Shown piece by piece: positions 9,067-17,969 of a stretch of DNA of 64,000 nt (position 1 is its first letter; each line of letters starts with the position of its first letter). A program made the position numbers and the translations under genes. Where the stretch lies: assembly GCA_023434025.1 (NCBI GenBank), contig JAEYTL010000056.1, forward strand, positions 62,001-126,000. The letters are read 5' to 3'. Below the pieces are notes generated by a model, which saw only the letters and a program-made list of their open reading frames with translations, made no database searches and was not told the origin of the DNA. The DNA is from Bacteroidota bacterium. GTDB taxonomy: Bacteria > Bacteroidota > Bacteroidia > Flavobacteriales > Flavobacteriaceae.

Positions 9067-11466
9067 CTATTGTTTTTTAAACGCTTCAATTTTTGCAGCA
9101 ACTTCTTCTTCTGTTCCTTCAAACGTTTCGGTGGCTGTTTTTGTATCACCATCTACTGTTGTGTTAATCGTAACGGTTGCGGTTACTTTTCCATCAGCAG
9201 CTTTTGATTTATCAATCGAAATCTCTTTATTTTCAGTTTTCGCAACGGCTTCAACAACTTCAATAACTTCTACTTCCTCTGTTACTGTCACGGCCTCATG
9301 ACCTCCTAAAATCGGAGCAATCACTAAACCGATCAAACAAGTTAATTTAATTAATATGTTCATCGATGGGCCTGAAGTATCTTTAAAAGGATCTCCTACT
9401 GTATCTCCGGTTACGGCTGCTTTGTGAGCATCAGAACCTTTATAGGTCATTTCGTCATTAATCATGACACCGGCTTCAAACGATTTTTTTGCATTATCCC
9501 AGGCACCTCCGGCATTGTTCTGAAATACAGCCCAAAGCACACCCGACACCGTAACTCCGGCCATATACCCACCTAACATTTCTGCAATCAATTTGTTATC
9601 ATATCCTAAAAACATCGGAAGAACTGCAATAAGAATAGGGAAACCGATAGTCAAAATTCCGGGCAACATCATTTCGCGTAAAGCGGCTTTGGTAGAAATT
9701 TCAACACATTTGCCATATTCCGGTTTGTTTTTACCTTCCATGATTCCGGGAATTTCTTTAAACTGACGACGTACTTCATACACCATGTCCATCGCTGCTT
9801 TTCCGACCGAGTTCATCGCTAAAGCGGAGAAAACCACTGGAATCATACCCCCCACAAATAACATAGCTAATACAGGAGCTTTGAAAATATTGATTCCGTC
9901 AATTCCGGTAAAAGTCACATAAGCTGCAAATAAAGCCAGCGAAGTTAATGCTGCAGAAGCGATAGCAAAACCTTTTCCGGTAGCCGCCGTTGTGTTTCCT
10001 ACAGAGTCTAAAATATCGGTACGTGTACGTACCTCTTTAGGCAACTCACTCATTTCTGCAATCCCACCTGCATTATCAGAAATAGGCCCGAATGCATCAA
10101 TAGCTAATTGCATAGCCGTTGTAGCCATCATTGCCGAAGCGGCTAAAGCTACACCATAGAAACCGGCAAAAGCATAGGAAGCCCAAATGGCACCCGCAAA
10201 CAACAATACGGTTGGAAAAGTAGAAATCATACCTGTTGCTAAACCGGCTATTACGTTCGTTCCGGCACCAGTTGACGATTTTTGTACAATTGCTAAAACC
10301 GGTTTTGTACCTAATCCTGTGTAATATTCTGTTACAGATGAAATAATTCCGCCTACTGCCAAACCAACAATGGTAGCATAGAATACACGCATAGAAGAAA
10401 TTTCTTTTAGTCCTTCACCAAAAAATTCCATGTTCATAGTTTCCGGCAACATATACTTTACCAAGAAGAAACACGAAATCAAGGTTAAGACAATAGAAAC
10501 CCAGTTTCCAACATTTAAGGCTCCCTGTACTTGTTTTTCTTTGGCATTATTATCTTTAATTTTCACCAACATGGTTCCGATGATGGAAAATAAGATTCCG
10601 AAACCGGCAATGGCCATTGGCAATAAAATTGGACCGATTCCGCCAAAAGCATCGTCAATAGCACCTCCCATATCTTTGATAACATAGTTACCCAGCACCA
10701 TGGCTGCTAAAACAGTAGCCACATACGAACCAAACAAATCGGCCCCCATTCCGGCAACGTCACCTACGTTGTCTCCTACGTTATCAGCGATTGTAGCAGG
10801 ATTACGCGGATCATCTTCCGGAATTCCGGCTTCTACTTTCCCTACCAAGTCGGCACCAACATCTGCGGCTTTAGTGTAAATCCCTCCCCCTACACGGGCA
10901 AATAAAGCAATGGATTCTGCCCCCAAAGAAAAACCCGCAAGCGTTTCGAGCACAATAGTCATTTGATCTGTAGAAGTCCATGTTCCGCCCATAAAATAAT
11001 GGTAGAAAAATATAAAGAAAGCCGTAAGACCTAATACGGCCAAACCGGCAACACCTAATCCCATCACGGTTCCTCCGCCAAAAGAAACTTTTAATGCCTG
11101 CGGCAAACTTGTTCTGGCAGCTTGTGTTGTTCTGACATTTGTTTTCGTTGCAATTTTCATTCCGATGTTTCCGGCAAAGGCCGAAAAAATCGCTCCAAAA
11201 ATAAAGGCCACCACAATCAAAATATCGGTTGTTGGAACAATAAATGAAATAGCAGCTAAAGCAACACTGGCTCCTACTACAAAAATGGCTAATAATCTGT
11301 ATTCTGCTTTAAGAAAAGCCAATGCCCCTTCGTAGATATAATCTGAAATCTCTTTCATTTTACCATCTCCGGCATCTTGCTTTAACACCCAAGCTCTTTT
11401 GACCCACATAAATGCTAAGCCCAAAAATGCCATGATTAATGGCACATAAATCATAATTGAATCCAT
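9067..11466 (-). CDS. hppA: Membrane-bound ion-pumping pyrophosphatase
   Basis: This integral membrane enzyme couples PPi hydrolysis to pumping of H+ or Na+. The core has about 16 membrane spans. The substrate-binding loop DVGADLVGKVEAGIPEDDP with NPATIADNVGDNVGD lies at about residues 203-240. The segment GNTTAATGKG has Ala at the position that is Lys in K+-independent enzymes, so a K+-stimulated type is expected; whether it pumps Na+ or H+ cannot be fixed here. At 799 residues it is longer than usual: after APILGGH (about 720) there is a tail of roughly 75 residues, rich in Val, Thr, Glu and Lys, that is not part of the pump fold. The soluble pyrophosphatase gene is directly upstream. Confidence 0.95.
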   Translation of the reverse strand: MDSIMIYVPLIMAFLGLAFMWVKRAWVLKQDAGDGKMKEISDYIYEGALAFLKAEYRLLAIFVVGASVALAAISFIVPTTDILIVVAFIFGAIFSAFAGNIGMKIATKTNVRTTQAARTSLPQALKVSFGGGTVMGLGVAGLAVLGLTAFFIFFYHYFMGGTWTSTDQMTIVLETLAGFSLGAESIALFARVGGGIYTKAADVGADLVGKVEAGIPEDDPRNPATIADNVGDNVGDVAGMGADLFGSYVATVLAAMVLGNYVIKDMGGAIDDAFGGIGPILLPMAIAGFGILFSIIGTMLVKIKDNNAKEKQVQGALNVGNWVSIVLTLISCFFLVKYMLPETMNMEFFGEGLKEISSMRVFYATIVGLAVGGIISSVTEYYTGLGTKPVLAIVQKSSTGAGTNVIAGLATGMISTFPTVLLFAGAIWASYAFAGFYGVALAASAMMATTAMQLAIDAFGPISDNAGGIAEMSELPKEVRTRTDILDSVGNTTAATGKGFAIASAALTSLALFAAYVTFTGIDGINIFKAPVLAMLFVGGMIPVVFSALAMNSVGKAAMDMVYEVRRQFKEIPGIMEGKNKPEYGKCVEISTKAALREMMLPGILTIGFPILIAVLPMFLGYDNKLIAEMLGGYMAGVTVSGVLWAVFQNNAGGAWDNAKKSFEAGVMINDEMTYKGSDAHKAAVTGDTVGDPFKDTSGPSMNILIKLTCLIGLVIAPILGGHEAVTVTEEVEVIEVVEAVAKTENKEISIDKSKAADGKVTATVTINTTVDGDTKTATETFEGTEEEVAAKIEAFKKQ

Positions 11467-11498
11467 AAAAATGTATTTTATAATTTTTTTAACGATTG

Positions 11499-11506
11499 CA
11501 AAAATA
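11499..11506 (-). promoter_or_regulatory. -7 element of hppA
   Basis: On the minus strand this reads TATTTTTG, an exact match to the Bacteroidota -7 consensus TAnnTTTG, 33 bases before the hppA ATG and after the ppa terminator. No clear -33 TTTG is seen at the right spacing. Confidence 0.45.
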
Positions 11507-11520
11507 ACAAAATAGGAATA

Positions 11521-11560
11521 AAAAAAAGCAACATTCCCAAATTGAATGTTGCTTTTTTTA
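11521..11560 (-). terminator. Rho-independent terminator after ppa
   Basis: A perfect 10-base stem AGCAACATTC (11527-11536) / GAATGTTGCT (11544-11553) with a 7-base loop is flanked by A and T runs on either side. It lies 3' of ppa on the minus strand and before the hppA start, so the two pyrophosphatase genes are probably separate transcripts. Confidence 0.85.
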
Positions 11561-11577
11561 ACAAAACGGTAAATTCT

Positions 11578-12108
11578 TTAACGAATACTAAACAATCCCT
11601 CCGGTTTACTTTCTAAATTGGCAAATCGATCTACACATTTTTCTATGATTTCTTTGGCTTCATTAACATCTCCCCAGCCTTCTACATCTACTTTTTTCTG
11701 TTCTAAATCTTTATATACCTGGAAAAAGTGTTCGATTTCTTTTAACAAATGCGGATTTACATCAGACAAGTCATTTAACTTATTCCAAATCGGGTCAGAA
11801 ACAGGAACACAAATAATTTTTTCGTCCGGTCCTTTTTCATCGGCCATGTGAAAAACGCCAATTGGCTTTACTTCCATCACACAGCCCGGAAATGTAGGCT
11901 CGGTAACCAAAACCAGCACATCCAACGGGTCTCCATCCAAAGCAAGTGTTTCCGGTATAAATCCATAATCAGCCGGATACATCATCGAAGAGAAAATCAT
12001 TCTGTCATAACGTATCTTTTTTAACTCAAAATCGTATTCATATTTATTTCGACTTCCTTTTGGTATTTCAATCAACACATCAAAAGATTTTTGTTTTGCT
12101 GCACTCAT
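11578..12108 (-). CDS. ppa: Soluble inorganic pyrophosphatase (family I)
   Basis: This cytoplasmic enzyme hydrolyses PPi to two phosphates, pulling biosynthetic reactions forward. The 176-residue length and metal-binding motifs are typical of family I: EIPKGSRNKYEYD near residue 14, MMYPADYGFIPETL near 42 and DGDPLDVLVL near 58, which supplies the Mg-binding Asp residues. The gene lies just upstream of the membrane pyrophosphatase hppA, separated by a terminator. Having both types next to each other lets the cell either waste or harvest the energy of PPi. Confidence 0.96.
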   Translation of the reverse strand: MSAAKQKSFDVLIEIPKGSRNKYEYDFELKKIRYDRMIFSSMMYPADYGFIPETLALDGDPLDVLVLVTEPTFPGCVMEVKPIGVFHMADEKGPDEKIICVPVSDPIWNKLNDLSDVNPHLLKEIEHFFQVYKDLEQKKVDVEGWGDVNEAKEIIEKCVDRFANLESKPEGLFSIR

Positions 12109-12132
12109 AATTTATTCATTTTTTAAGGACTG

Positions 12133-12140
12133 CAAATTTA
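12133..12140 (-). promoter_or_regulatory. -7 element of ppa
   Basis: Reads TAAATTTG on the minus strand, an exact TAnnTTTG match 25 bases before the ppa ATG. No good -33 element is visible. A 7-base inverted repeat GGGAATT/AATTCCC (12160-12166 and 12184-12190) lies just upstream. Confidence 0.45.
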
Positions 12141-12247
12141 CGAGCAATAATGCAGAACCGGGAATTGAATTTAATTTTTATCAAATTCCCAATTCACTTA
12201 AGCTCAAATTACAATAAGTAAAAAAAAACAGGTAAAAAAATAGCATA

Positions 12248-14728
12248 TCAGAAATAAAAACCGAAAGAACCTTTAACGGCAAACTTGTTTGCGTCAGGAA
12301 GGTTGCGGTAATTTCCCCTCCAGGAACAATCGATACGGAATACTTTAAAGATATTTCCTATTCCGACACTGTATTCCCAATATGGTTTTTCAGGAGCCAA
12401 ATACGTTAACGTTGAGGCATTTAGTGCTCTGTTTGCTTCAGAAACGGATCCTACCACCGCCTTTACGCCAACGATTTCCCGCAGATTCATCTGTCTCAAA
12501 CCAGGAATTCTTGACAATATACGTCCTAAAAAATGATGCTCTAATTGTAATGTAGCATACTGATCGGTGACAAATTCATAAAAATTCAGGTTGTTAAACG
12601 TATTCTCTATTATGAAATACGACTGGTTACCCGGCACAACATTCATTAAACCAAGCGGAACCTCTCCAAAAGTTTTACCCGCTTCCGTAATTACATTTAG
12701 TCTTCCAAAACCACCCACTAAAATAGGCTGTTTGATGTATAGCTGTACTTTCTGATAATCAAAATCACTGTCAAAAACCCCTTTTAAGCCTTGGCTGTAA
12801 TTGACAAAAATTCTTGTAAAAGGACTATCTACAATACTTCTTTCTACTCCATAACCAATGGTTTTTCTCCTGGGCGTATAATCAAGAGAAAAGGACACTT
12901 CAGATTGAGCGACTTCGCTTGCAATTCCGGTTGGCGAATCGGGTGAAAAGTAATCCAAACTAAACTTTTCCCAAGCCGGTTTGAGTGTCCGATAAGAAAA
13001 TCCGGTTTCAAAAGTCAGGTTTTTTACCGGTTCAATATTTAATGAAACCATACTCAGATTAATACTGGTCAGGTTATCATTGGCACCTGACATAAACAAT
13101 CCGTTAGAAGCAAAACTTCTACCGAGTACATTGTTTGTGGTCGTTAAACTGGCTCCAATTTGTTCAATATCCCGTCTGTTCCCTCCTTCTAGTATTAATC
13201 TGTTCCGCTTGTTCAAAAGGATTTTTCCGGAAACACCGTATTTGAATTGGTTATCATCAAAACCATAAGCCGTATAAAACTGTAAACGCCAGGGGTCGTT
13301 CTGACCAAAATAGGTTCTTCCTCCCGCTCTTAAACGAAAACCTTCTACTTCGTTATAGCCAAAGGTTGAAAAAATGGGACCGATATCAAAATTTCCCTTC
13401 TGAATATAGCCGCTTCCCAAAATAGCGACCAAATCATACATCTGCTTGAATTTTTTCACTGTTTTCAGGGTATCAAGCATTTTATAGACGCCTAATTCAT
13501 CCTTGCTTAAATTTTCGAACCGATTTTCCTGCCAGTATTCATCTGACCGGCTATACACCTCGTTATCAATAAAATTGACTTCCTGCTTATAGAATTCTTT
13601 GGGTTTTTCCTGGTTGAACTTATGATTTTTATACAAGGTTGTTCTCTTTCCGTAAACTCCTTGTGACTCTTCCTTTTTGTTGAAGGCAAAATCAGACATC
13701 ATGTGGTCTCTTTTCAGCAGAAAAACCGAATCATTAACCACCTCAAATTCCTGTTCAATATAAATTTCTTTTACCCAGTTGATATTGGCACTCTTGGTAA
13801 CGGCCATGTTTATGTTCTTGATGGCAAAAGTGGTATCATTCACCCAAAAATCTCCTTTAAAAGTCAACTCACCTTTTCTACGCGGATAATAGATAATGTT
13901 ATAGCACCATTTATTGTCAATATACATACTATCCGTCAAAGCATAATTGTAAACATCGATACCTGTTCTGGAGAGCGGGCTCACAAAATCTTTGTCAAAA
14001 AATTTCAGGTAATTATTATAAATATCATAATCCGCATACAGGTCTTTGATAAAAGCTATAATTTGCTGATTGGAGCTAAAACCTGAATTTTTGTTGGCTT
14101 TAAGGATTTCCTTTTCTCTTTTGGAGATATTATCACCGTAAACTTCAGAAAGCGATTCGTTTATAAATATGGGAAGATAGGTTTTTCCTGTAATTTTAGA
14201 GGTATCCATTTGTTCAAAAACAAATTCCATCCCTCTAAAAAGACGGCTTTTCATGGTAGCACTGTCTATGGTGTTAAGATCAAATTCAACTTTCTCATAT
14301 TTATCATATTGGTATTGATTGAATTGCCGCAAACCGTTTTTACGTTTCCTCTCCCATATTTTTCTGAGTATGTCAATGGCAGGATTATTTTTTTTAGATA
14401 ATTTGCCTGAAACCAAAACCACTTCACGAAGGGTTTCTCCTTCCGATAAAGTAACCTTCATATTATAGTTGACTGCTCTTTCTAATTTAATATCCTGAGC
14501 AGTATAACCGATAAACGAAACCACTAAAACGCCGTAACTTTTTTGGGACTCCAGATAAAACCGGCCGTTTTCGTTTGTAATAACACCTTCTGTAGAATTC
14601 TTAAAATAGACATTGGCAAAGGGTATCGGTTCATTCTTTTCATCCACAACAATTCCGCTCACTTTGGTCTGGGCAATTATTGAAACTGAAAAAAACAAAA
14701 ATAAAAAATAAAGGCTTTTAATTTTCAT
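12248..14728 (-). CDS. DUF5686 family outer-membrane protein with carboxypeptidase-like domain
   Basis: This 826-residue protein has a signal peptide (MKIKSLYFLFLFFSVSIIAQ), a carboxypeptidase-regulatory-like domain at about residues 21-105 (with GIVVDEKNEPIPFANVYF and SFIGYTAQ, as at the N-terminus of SusC-type receptors) and then a long DUF5686 region ending in a beta-barrel-like C-terminus whose last residue is Phe. Outer-membrane location is expected from the family architecture. No plug domain or SusD partner is present, so it is not a standard TonB-dependent receptor. The role is unknown. It follows pdhB on the minus strand but a strong terminator lies between them. Confidence 0.85.
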   Translation of the reverse strand: MKIKSLYFLFLFFSVSIIAQTKVSGIVVDEKNEPIPFANVYFKNSTEGVITNENGRFYLESQKSYGVLVVSFIGYTAQDIKLERAVNYNMKVTLSEGETLREVVLVSGKLSKKNNPAIDILRKIWERKRKNGLRQFNQYQYDKYEKVEFDLNTIDSATMKSRLFRGMEFVFEQMDTSKITGKTYLPIFINESLSEVYGDNISKREKEILKANKNSGFSSNQQIIAFIKDLYADYDIYNNYLKFFDKDFVSPLSRTGIDVYNYALTDSMYIDNKWCYNIIYYPRRKGELTFKGDFWVNDTTFAIKNINMAVTKSANINWVKEIYIEQEFEVVNDSVFLLKRDHMMSDFAFNKKEESQGVYGKRTTLYKNHKFNQEKPKEFYKQEVNFIDNEVYSRSDEYWQENRFENLSKDELGVYKMLDTLKTVKKFKQMYDLVAILGSGYIQKGNFDIGPIFSTFGYNEVEGFRLRAGGRTYFGQNDPWRLQFYTAYGFDDNQFKYGVSGKILLNKRNRLILEGGNRRDIEQIGASLTTTNNVLGRSFASNGLFMSGANDNLTSINLSMVSLNIEPVKNLTFETGFSYRTLKPAWEKFSLDYFSPDSPTGIASEVAQSEVSFSLDYTPRRKTIGYGVERSIVDSPFTRIFVNYSQGLKGVFDSDFDYQKVQLYIKQPILVGGFGRLNVITEAGKTFGEVPLGLMNVVPGNQSYFIIENTFNNLNFYEFVTDQYATLQLEHHFLGRILSRIPGLRQMNLREIVGVKAVVGSVSEANRALNASTLTYLAPEKPYWEYSVGIGNIFKVFRIDCSWRGNYRNLPDANKFAVKGSFGFYF

Positions 14729-14739
14729 AGCATAATTGT

Positions 14740-14777
14740 AAAAAAAAACTTCATCAAATAACAGGTTGATGAAGTTT
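14740..14777 (-). terminator. Rho-independent terminator after pdhB
   Basis: A perfect 12-base stem AAACTTCATCAA (14746-14757) / TTGATGAAGTTT (14766-14777) with an 8-base loop. On the minus strand it follows the pdhB stop and is followed by a run of T. Confidence 0.85.
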
Positions 14778-14798
14778 CAAATATAGTTTTTATTTTGA

Positions 14799-15776
14799 TT
14801 ATTTATACAAAACCTTTTTTACCGCTTTGATAACATCATTTGAATTGGGCAACCATTCTTTCAGCAAACTCGGAGAATAAGGAGCAGGCGTATCTGCCGT
14901 TGTGATTCTTTGTACCGGTGCATCTAAATAATCAAAAACTCTTTCCTGAACCATATAGGTAATCTCCGAAGCAACACTGGCAAATGGCCAGGCCTCTTCT
15001 AAAACCACTAAACGATTTGTCTTTTTTACCGAATTAAGAATTGCCTCGTAATCCATCGGACGAACAGTTCTTAAATCGATGATTTCACAGGAAATTCCTT
15101 CTTTGGCTAATTCGTCAGCCGCAATAAATGCTTCTTTGATAATTTTTCCGAATGAAACAATGGTTACATCAGATCCTTCTCTTTTAATATCTGCCACACC
15201 AAGCGGAATAGTATATTCTCCTTCCGGAACTTCCATTTTATCACCATACATTTGTTCTGATTCCATAAAAATAACAGGATCATTATCACGGATAGCCGAT
15301 TTCAGCAATCCTTTTGCATCATACGGATTTGACGGCACCACAACTTTTAATCCCGGCGTATTGGCAAACCAATTCTCAAAAGCCTGTGAATGCGTAGCCG
15401 CTAATTGTCCTGCAGAAGCCGTGGGTCCTCTGAAGACCATCGGCATCGGAAACTGGCCTGCCGACATTTGACGCATTTTGGCCGCATTGTTAATAATCTG
15501 ATCAATTCCAACCAAAGAGAAGTTAAATGTCATGAATTCTACAATCGGACGACAACCGTTCATGGCTGAACCTACTGCAATTCCGGCAAATCCAAGCTCA
15601 GCAATCGGGGTATCAATAACTCTCTTAGAGCCAAACTCATCCAACATTCCTTTTGATGCCTTGTATGCTCCGTTATATTCCGCTACCTCTTCACCCATTA
15701 AATAAACGCTTTCGTCACGACGCATTTCTTCACTCATTGCTTCTGCAATAGCTTCTCTAAATTGAATTGTTCTCAT
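14799..15776 (-). CDS. pdhB: Pyruvate dehydrogenase E1 component, beta subunit
   Basis: This is the thiamin-diphosphate-dependent E1 beta subunit of the pyruvate dehydrogenase complex, which converts pyruvate to acetyl-CoA. The 325-residue length is normal. N-terminal REAIAEAMSEEMRRD and MGEEVAEYNGAYK, the middle motif FMTFNFS, and the C-terminal transketolase domain with VLEEAWP and RITTADTPAPYSPSLL are all typical. The alpha subunit is not adjacent, so E1 is encoded as a split pair with the partner elsewhere. The gene is divergent from the electron transfer flavoprotein genes and shares a 265-base promoter region with them. A branched-chain 2-oxoacid E1 beta is the main alternative but is less likely. 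Confidence 0.92.
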   Translation of the reverse strand: MRTIQFREAIAEAMSEEMRRDESVYLMGEEVAEYNGAYKASKGMLDEFGSKRVIDTPIAELGFAGIAVGSAMNGCRPIVEFMTFNFSLVGIDQIINNAAKMRQMSAGQFPMPMVFRGPTASAGQLAATHSQAFENWFANTPGLKVVVPSNPYDAKGLLKSAIRDNDPVIFMESEQMYGDKMEVPEGEYTIPLGVADIKREGSDVTIVSFGKIIKEAFIAADELAKEGISCEIIDLRTVRPMDYEAILNSVKKTNRLVVLEEAWPFASVASEITYMVQERVFDYLDAPVQRITTADTPAPYSPSLLKEWLPNSNDVIKAVKKVLYK

Positions 15777-15811
15777 ATTGAAAATATCTTAAAAATCATT
15801 TTTACGAAAGG

Positions 15812-15819
15812 CAAAAATA
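15812..15819 (-). promoter_or_regulatory. -7 element of pdhB
   Basis: Reads TATTTTTG on the minus strand, an exact TAnnTTTG match 36 bases before the pdhB ATG, in the divergent pdhB/etfB intergenic region. The -33 element is not clear. Confidence 0.45.
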
Positions 15820-16004
15820 AAAATTTAAAATCACTTTACTACATATTTTTACCTTAAAATAGTTGTCTTTATATTACTTCCAAAATTTACATTCTTTTCA
15901 TTTTTAACCTCTAATTATTTAAAATCTTAATTTAAAATTTTACGAAAACGATTTAGCTTCTAAAAAATATTATGCATGCATACTAAAATTAGAAAAAATA
16001 TTTG

Positions 16005-16012
16005 TACTTTCG
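16005..16012 (+). promoter_or_regulatory. Probable -7 element of etfBA
   Basis: TACTTTCG differs from TAnnTTTG at one base and lies 29 bases before the etfB ATG. The same TAnnTTCG variant occurs before comEC (48664-48671) and, on the minus strand, before the PpiD-like gene (61773-61780). Confidence 0.35.
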
Positions 16013-16041
16013 TAACCGAAAAAATAATTTAAACCTATTAT

Positions 16042-16788
16042 ATGAAAATATTAGTTTGCATCAGTCACGTGCCTGATACTACTTCCAAAATTAATTTTGT
16101 GAACGGTGACTCAGCGTTTGACACTAACGGCGTTCAATTTGTGATTAACCCAAATGATGAGTTTGGTTTAACACGAGCCATCTGGTTTCAGGAACAACAA
16201 GGAGCAAATGTAACCGTGGTAAATGTGGGCGGATCTGACACGGAACCTACTTTAAGAAAAGCTTTAGCGATTGGTGCCAATGAAGCCATTCGTGTAAACG
16301 CCAATCCTACCGATGGCTTTTTTGTTGCCAAACAATTAGCCGAAGTGGTTAAACAGGGCCAGTATGATTTAGTCATTTGCGGAAAAGAGTCATTGGATTA
16401 TAATGGCGGAATGGTTCCGGGTATGATTGCCGGGTTATTAGGCTGTAATTTTATTAATTCTTGTATTGATTTAAAAGTAGAAGGTTCTTCTGCCAAAGCA
16501 ATCAGAGAAATCGACGGCGGAAAAGAAACTATTTCTGCTTCACTACCTTTAGTTATTGGAGGTCAAAAAGGCTTAGTAGAAGAAAAAGATTTACGCATTC
16601 CCAACATGAGAGGAATTATGACCGCAAGAACAAAAGCCCTGACTGTTTTGGAACCAGTTGGAGCTAACAACAATACCAAAGCGGTTAAATTTGAAAAACC
16701 AGCACCAAAATCAGCCGTTAAATTGGTTAGTGCGGACAACTTGGATGAATTAGTAAATTTATTACACAACGAAGCGAAGGTTATTTAG
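16042..16788 (+). CDS. etfB: Electron transfer flavoprotein, beta subunit
   Basis: This cytoplasmic subunit forms a heterodimer with EtfA and passes electrons from acyl-CoA and other dehydrogenases toward the quinone pool. The 248 residues match the ETF beta family: N-terminal KILVCISHVPDTTSKI, the nucleotide-binding segment DLVICGKESLDYNGGMVPG near residue 112 and SLPLVIGGQKGLVEE near 170. AMP-binding rather than FAD-binding is the usual role of this subunit. It is followed 84 bases later by etfA in the same direction and the pair ends in a strong terminator, giving a two-gene operon. Confidence 0.95.
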   Translation: MKILVCISHVPDTTSKINFVNGDSAFDTNGVQFVINPNDEFGLTRAIWFQEQQGANVTVVNVGGSDTEPTLRKALAIGANEAIRVNANPTDGFFVAKQLAEVVKQGQYDLVICGKESLDYNGGMVPGMIAGLLGCNFINSCIDLKVEGSSAKAIREIDGGKETISASLPLVIGGQKGLVEEKDLRIPNMRGIMTARTKALTVLEPVGANNNTKAVKFEKPAPKSAVKLVSADNLDELVNLLHNEAKVI

Positions 16789-16872
16789 TGAGCGGTAAGG
16801 AGTTTGGAAGTAGATTGAATTATATCTGCTTTTAAACTTTTGAACCATTTTTAAACTTTTAAACAATAAAAT

Positions 16873-17841
16873 ATGTCATTATTATTATATGCAGAATCAA
16901 CAGAAGGAAAGTTCAAAAAAGTTGCTTTTGAATTGGCTTCTTATGCAAAAAAAGTTGCAGAATCATTAGGAACAACCGTTACCGCCGTTACTGTAAACGC
17001 AGGCGATGTTTCCGAATTATCAAAATATGGTGTGGACAAAGTATTGAAAGTAACCAACGATAAATTGGCAACTTTTAATGCTAAAGCTTATGCAGACGTA
17101 ATCAAACAAGCGGCTCAAAAAGAAGGAGCTAAAGTAATTGTACTTTCTTCAACCACAGACAGTATTTATTTAGCACCACTGGTAGCGGTTGGACTAGAAG
17201 CAGGTTATGCTTCAAACGTAGTAGGATTACCTTTGAGCACCTCGCCATTTCAAGTAAAAAGAAATGCCTTTTCCAATAAAGCGTTCAATATCACAGAAAT
17301 TTCAACAGACATAAAAGTAGTAGGTTTGGCTAAAAACTCCTACGGCTTAGTGGAAAGCAGCTCTAGTCTATCCAGTGAAGATTTTTCACCCAGCCTTAAT
17401 GAGGCTGATTTTGCTGTAAAAGTTGAAAAGGTAGAAAAAGTAACCGGAAAAGTCACGATTGCCGATGCCGAAGTAGTTGTTTCAGGCGGCCGGGGATTAA
17501 AGGGGCCTGAAAACTGGGGATTGGTAGAAGATTTAGCGGCAGTTTTAGGAGCCGCAACAGCCTGTTCAAAACCGGTATCTGATTTAGGCTGGAGACCTCA
17601 CAGTGAGCACGTTGGACAAACCGGAAAACCCGTTGCCACAAATCTGTATATAGCCATCGGAATTTCAGGAGCTATCCAGCACATTGCCGGAATCAACTCT
17701 TCTAAAGTAAAGGTGGTTATCAATTCTGATCCGGAAGCTCCTTTCTTTAAAGTTGCCGATTATGGCGTGGTTGGAGATGCATTTGAAATTGTTCCGAAAC
17801 TGACTCAAAAATTAAAAGAATTTAAAGCTCAAAATTCATAA
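16873..17841 (+). CDS. etfA: Electron transfer flavoprotein, alpha subunit
   Basis: This FAD-carrying partner of EtfB has an N-terminal nucleotide-binding-like domain (about 1-185) and a C-terminal FAD-binding domain (about 195-315). The latter is marked by VVSGGRGLKGPENW near residue 200, EHVGQTGKPVATNLYIA near 245 and GISGAIQHIAG near 263, which contact FAD in known ETFs, and by VINSDPEAPFF near 284. The 322-residue length is normal. There is no sign of the extra domains found in bifurcating ETFs, so ordinary electron transfer is most likely. Confidence 0.95.
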   Translation: MSLLLYAESTEGKFKKVAFELASYAKKVAESLGTTVTAVTVNAGDVSELSKYGVDKVLKVTNDKLATFNAKAYADVIKQAAQKEGAKVIVLSSTTDSIYLAPLVAVGLEAGYASNVVGLPLSTSPFQVKRNAFSNKAFNITEISTDIKVVGLAKNSYGLVESSSSLSSEDFSPSLNEADFAVKVEKVEKVTGKVTIADAEVVVSGGRGLKGPENWGLVEDLAAVLGAATACSKPVSDLGWRPHSEHVGQTGKPVATNLYIAIGISGAIQHIAGINSSKVKVVINSDPEAPFFKVADYGVVGDAFEIVPKLTQKLKEFKAQNS

Positions 17842-17862
17842 TTTTTTATAAATTGTGCCCTT

Positions 17863-17918
17863 ATTGGGCTATCTGAATCGAGATAGTTGTATCTTTGTTC
17901 AGATAGCCCAATTTTTTA
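17863..17918 (+). terminator. Compound terminator of etfBA
   Basis: A perfect 15-base inverted repeat (17863-17877 and 17898-17912, core GGGCTATCTGAA/TTCAGATAGCCC) encloses a second 5-base stem AGATA/TATCT (17881-17885 and 17890-17894) with loop GTTG and a 3x3 internal loop. A T-run follows at 17912-17917. It lies 21 bases after the etfA stop. The -7 element of the next gene sits inside it. Confidence 0.9.
17890..17897 (+). promoter_or_regulatory. Possible -7 element of the bifunctional nuclease gene
   Basis: TATCTTTG is an exact TAnnTTTG match 73 bases before the ATG, with a TTG 23 bases upstream (17864-17866). Its position inside the etfBA terminator hairpin makes it uncertain. Confidence 0.4.
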
Positions 17919-17969
17919 TTATTAATTAAAAATAAACGCTTCACTTTTAGTGCATTATTACAATATAAT

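Noticed and set aside
12160..12190. GGGAATT/AATTCCC inverted repeat with 17-base loop
   Set aside because: The stem is short and AT-rich with no adjacent T-run; it is not a convincing terminator. An operator for ppa is possible but unsupported.
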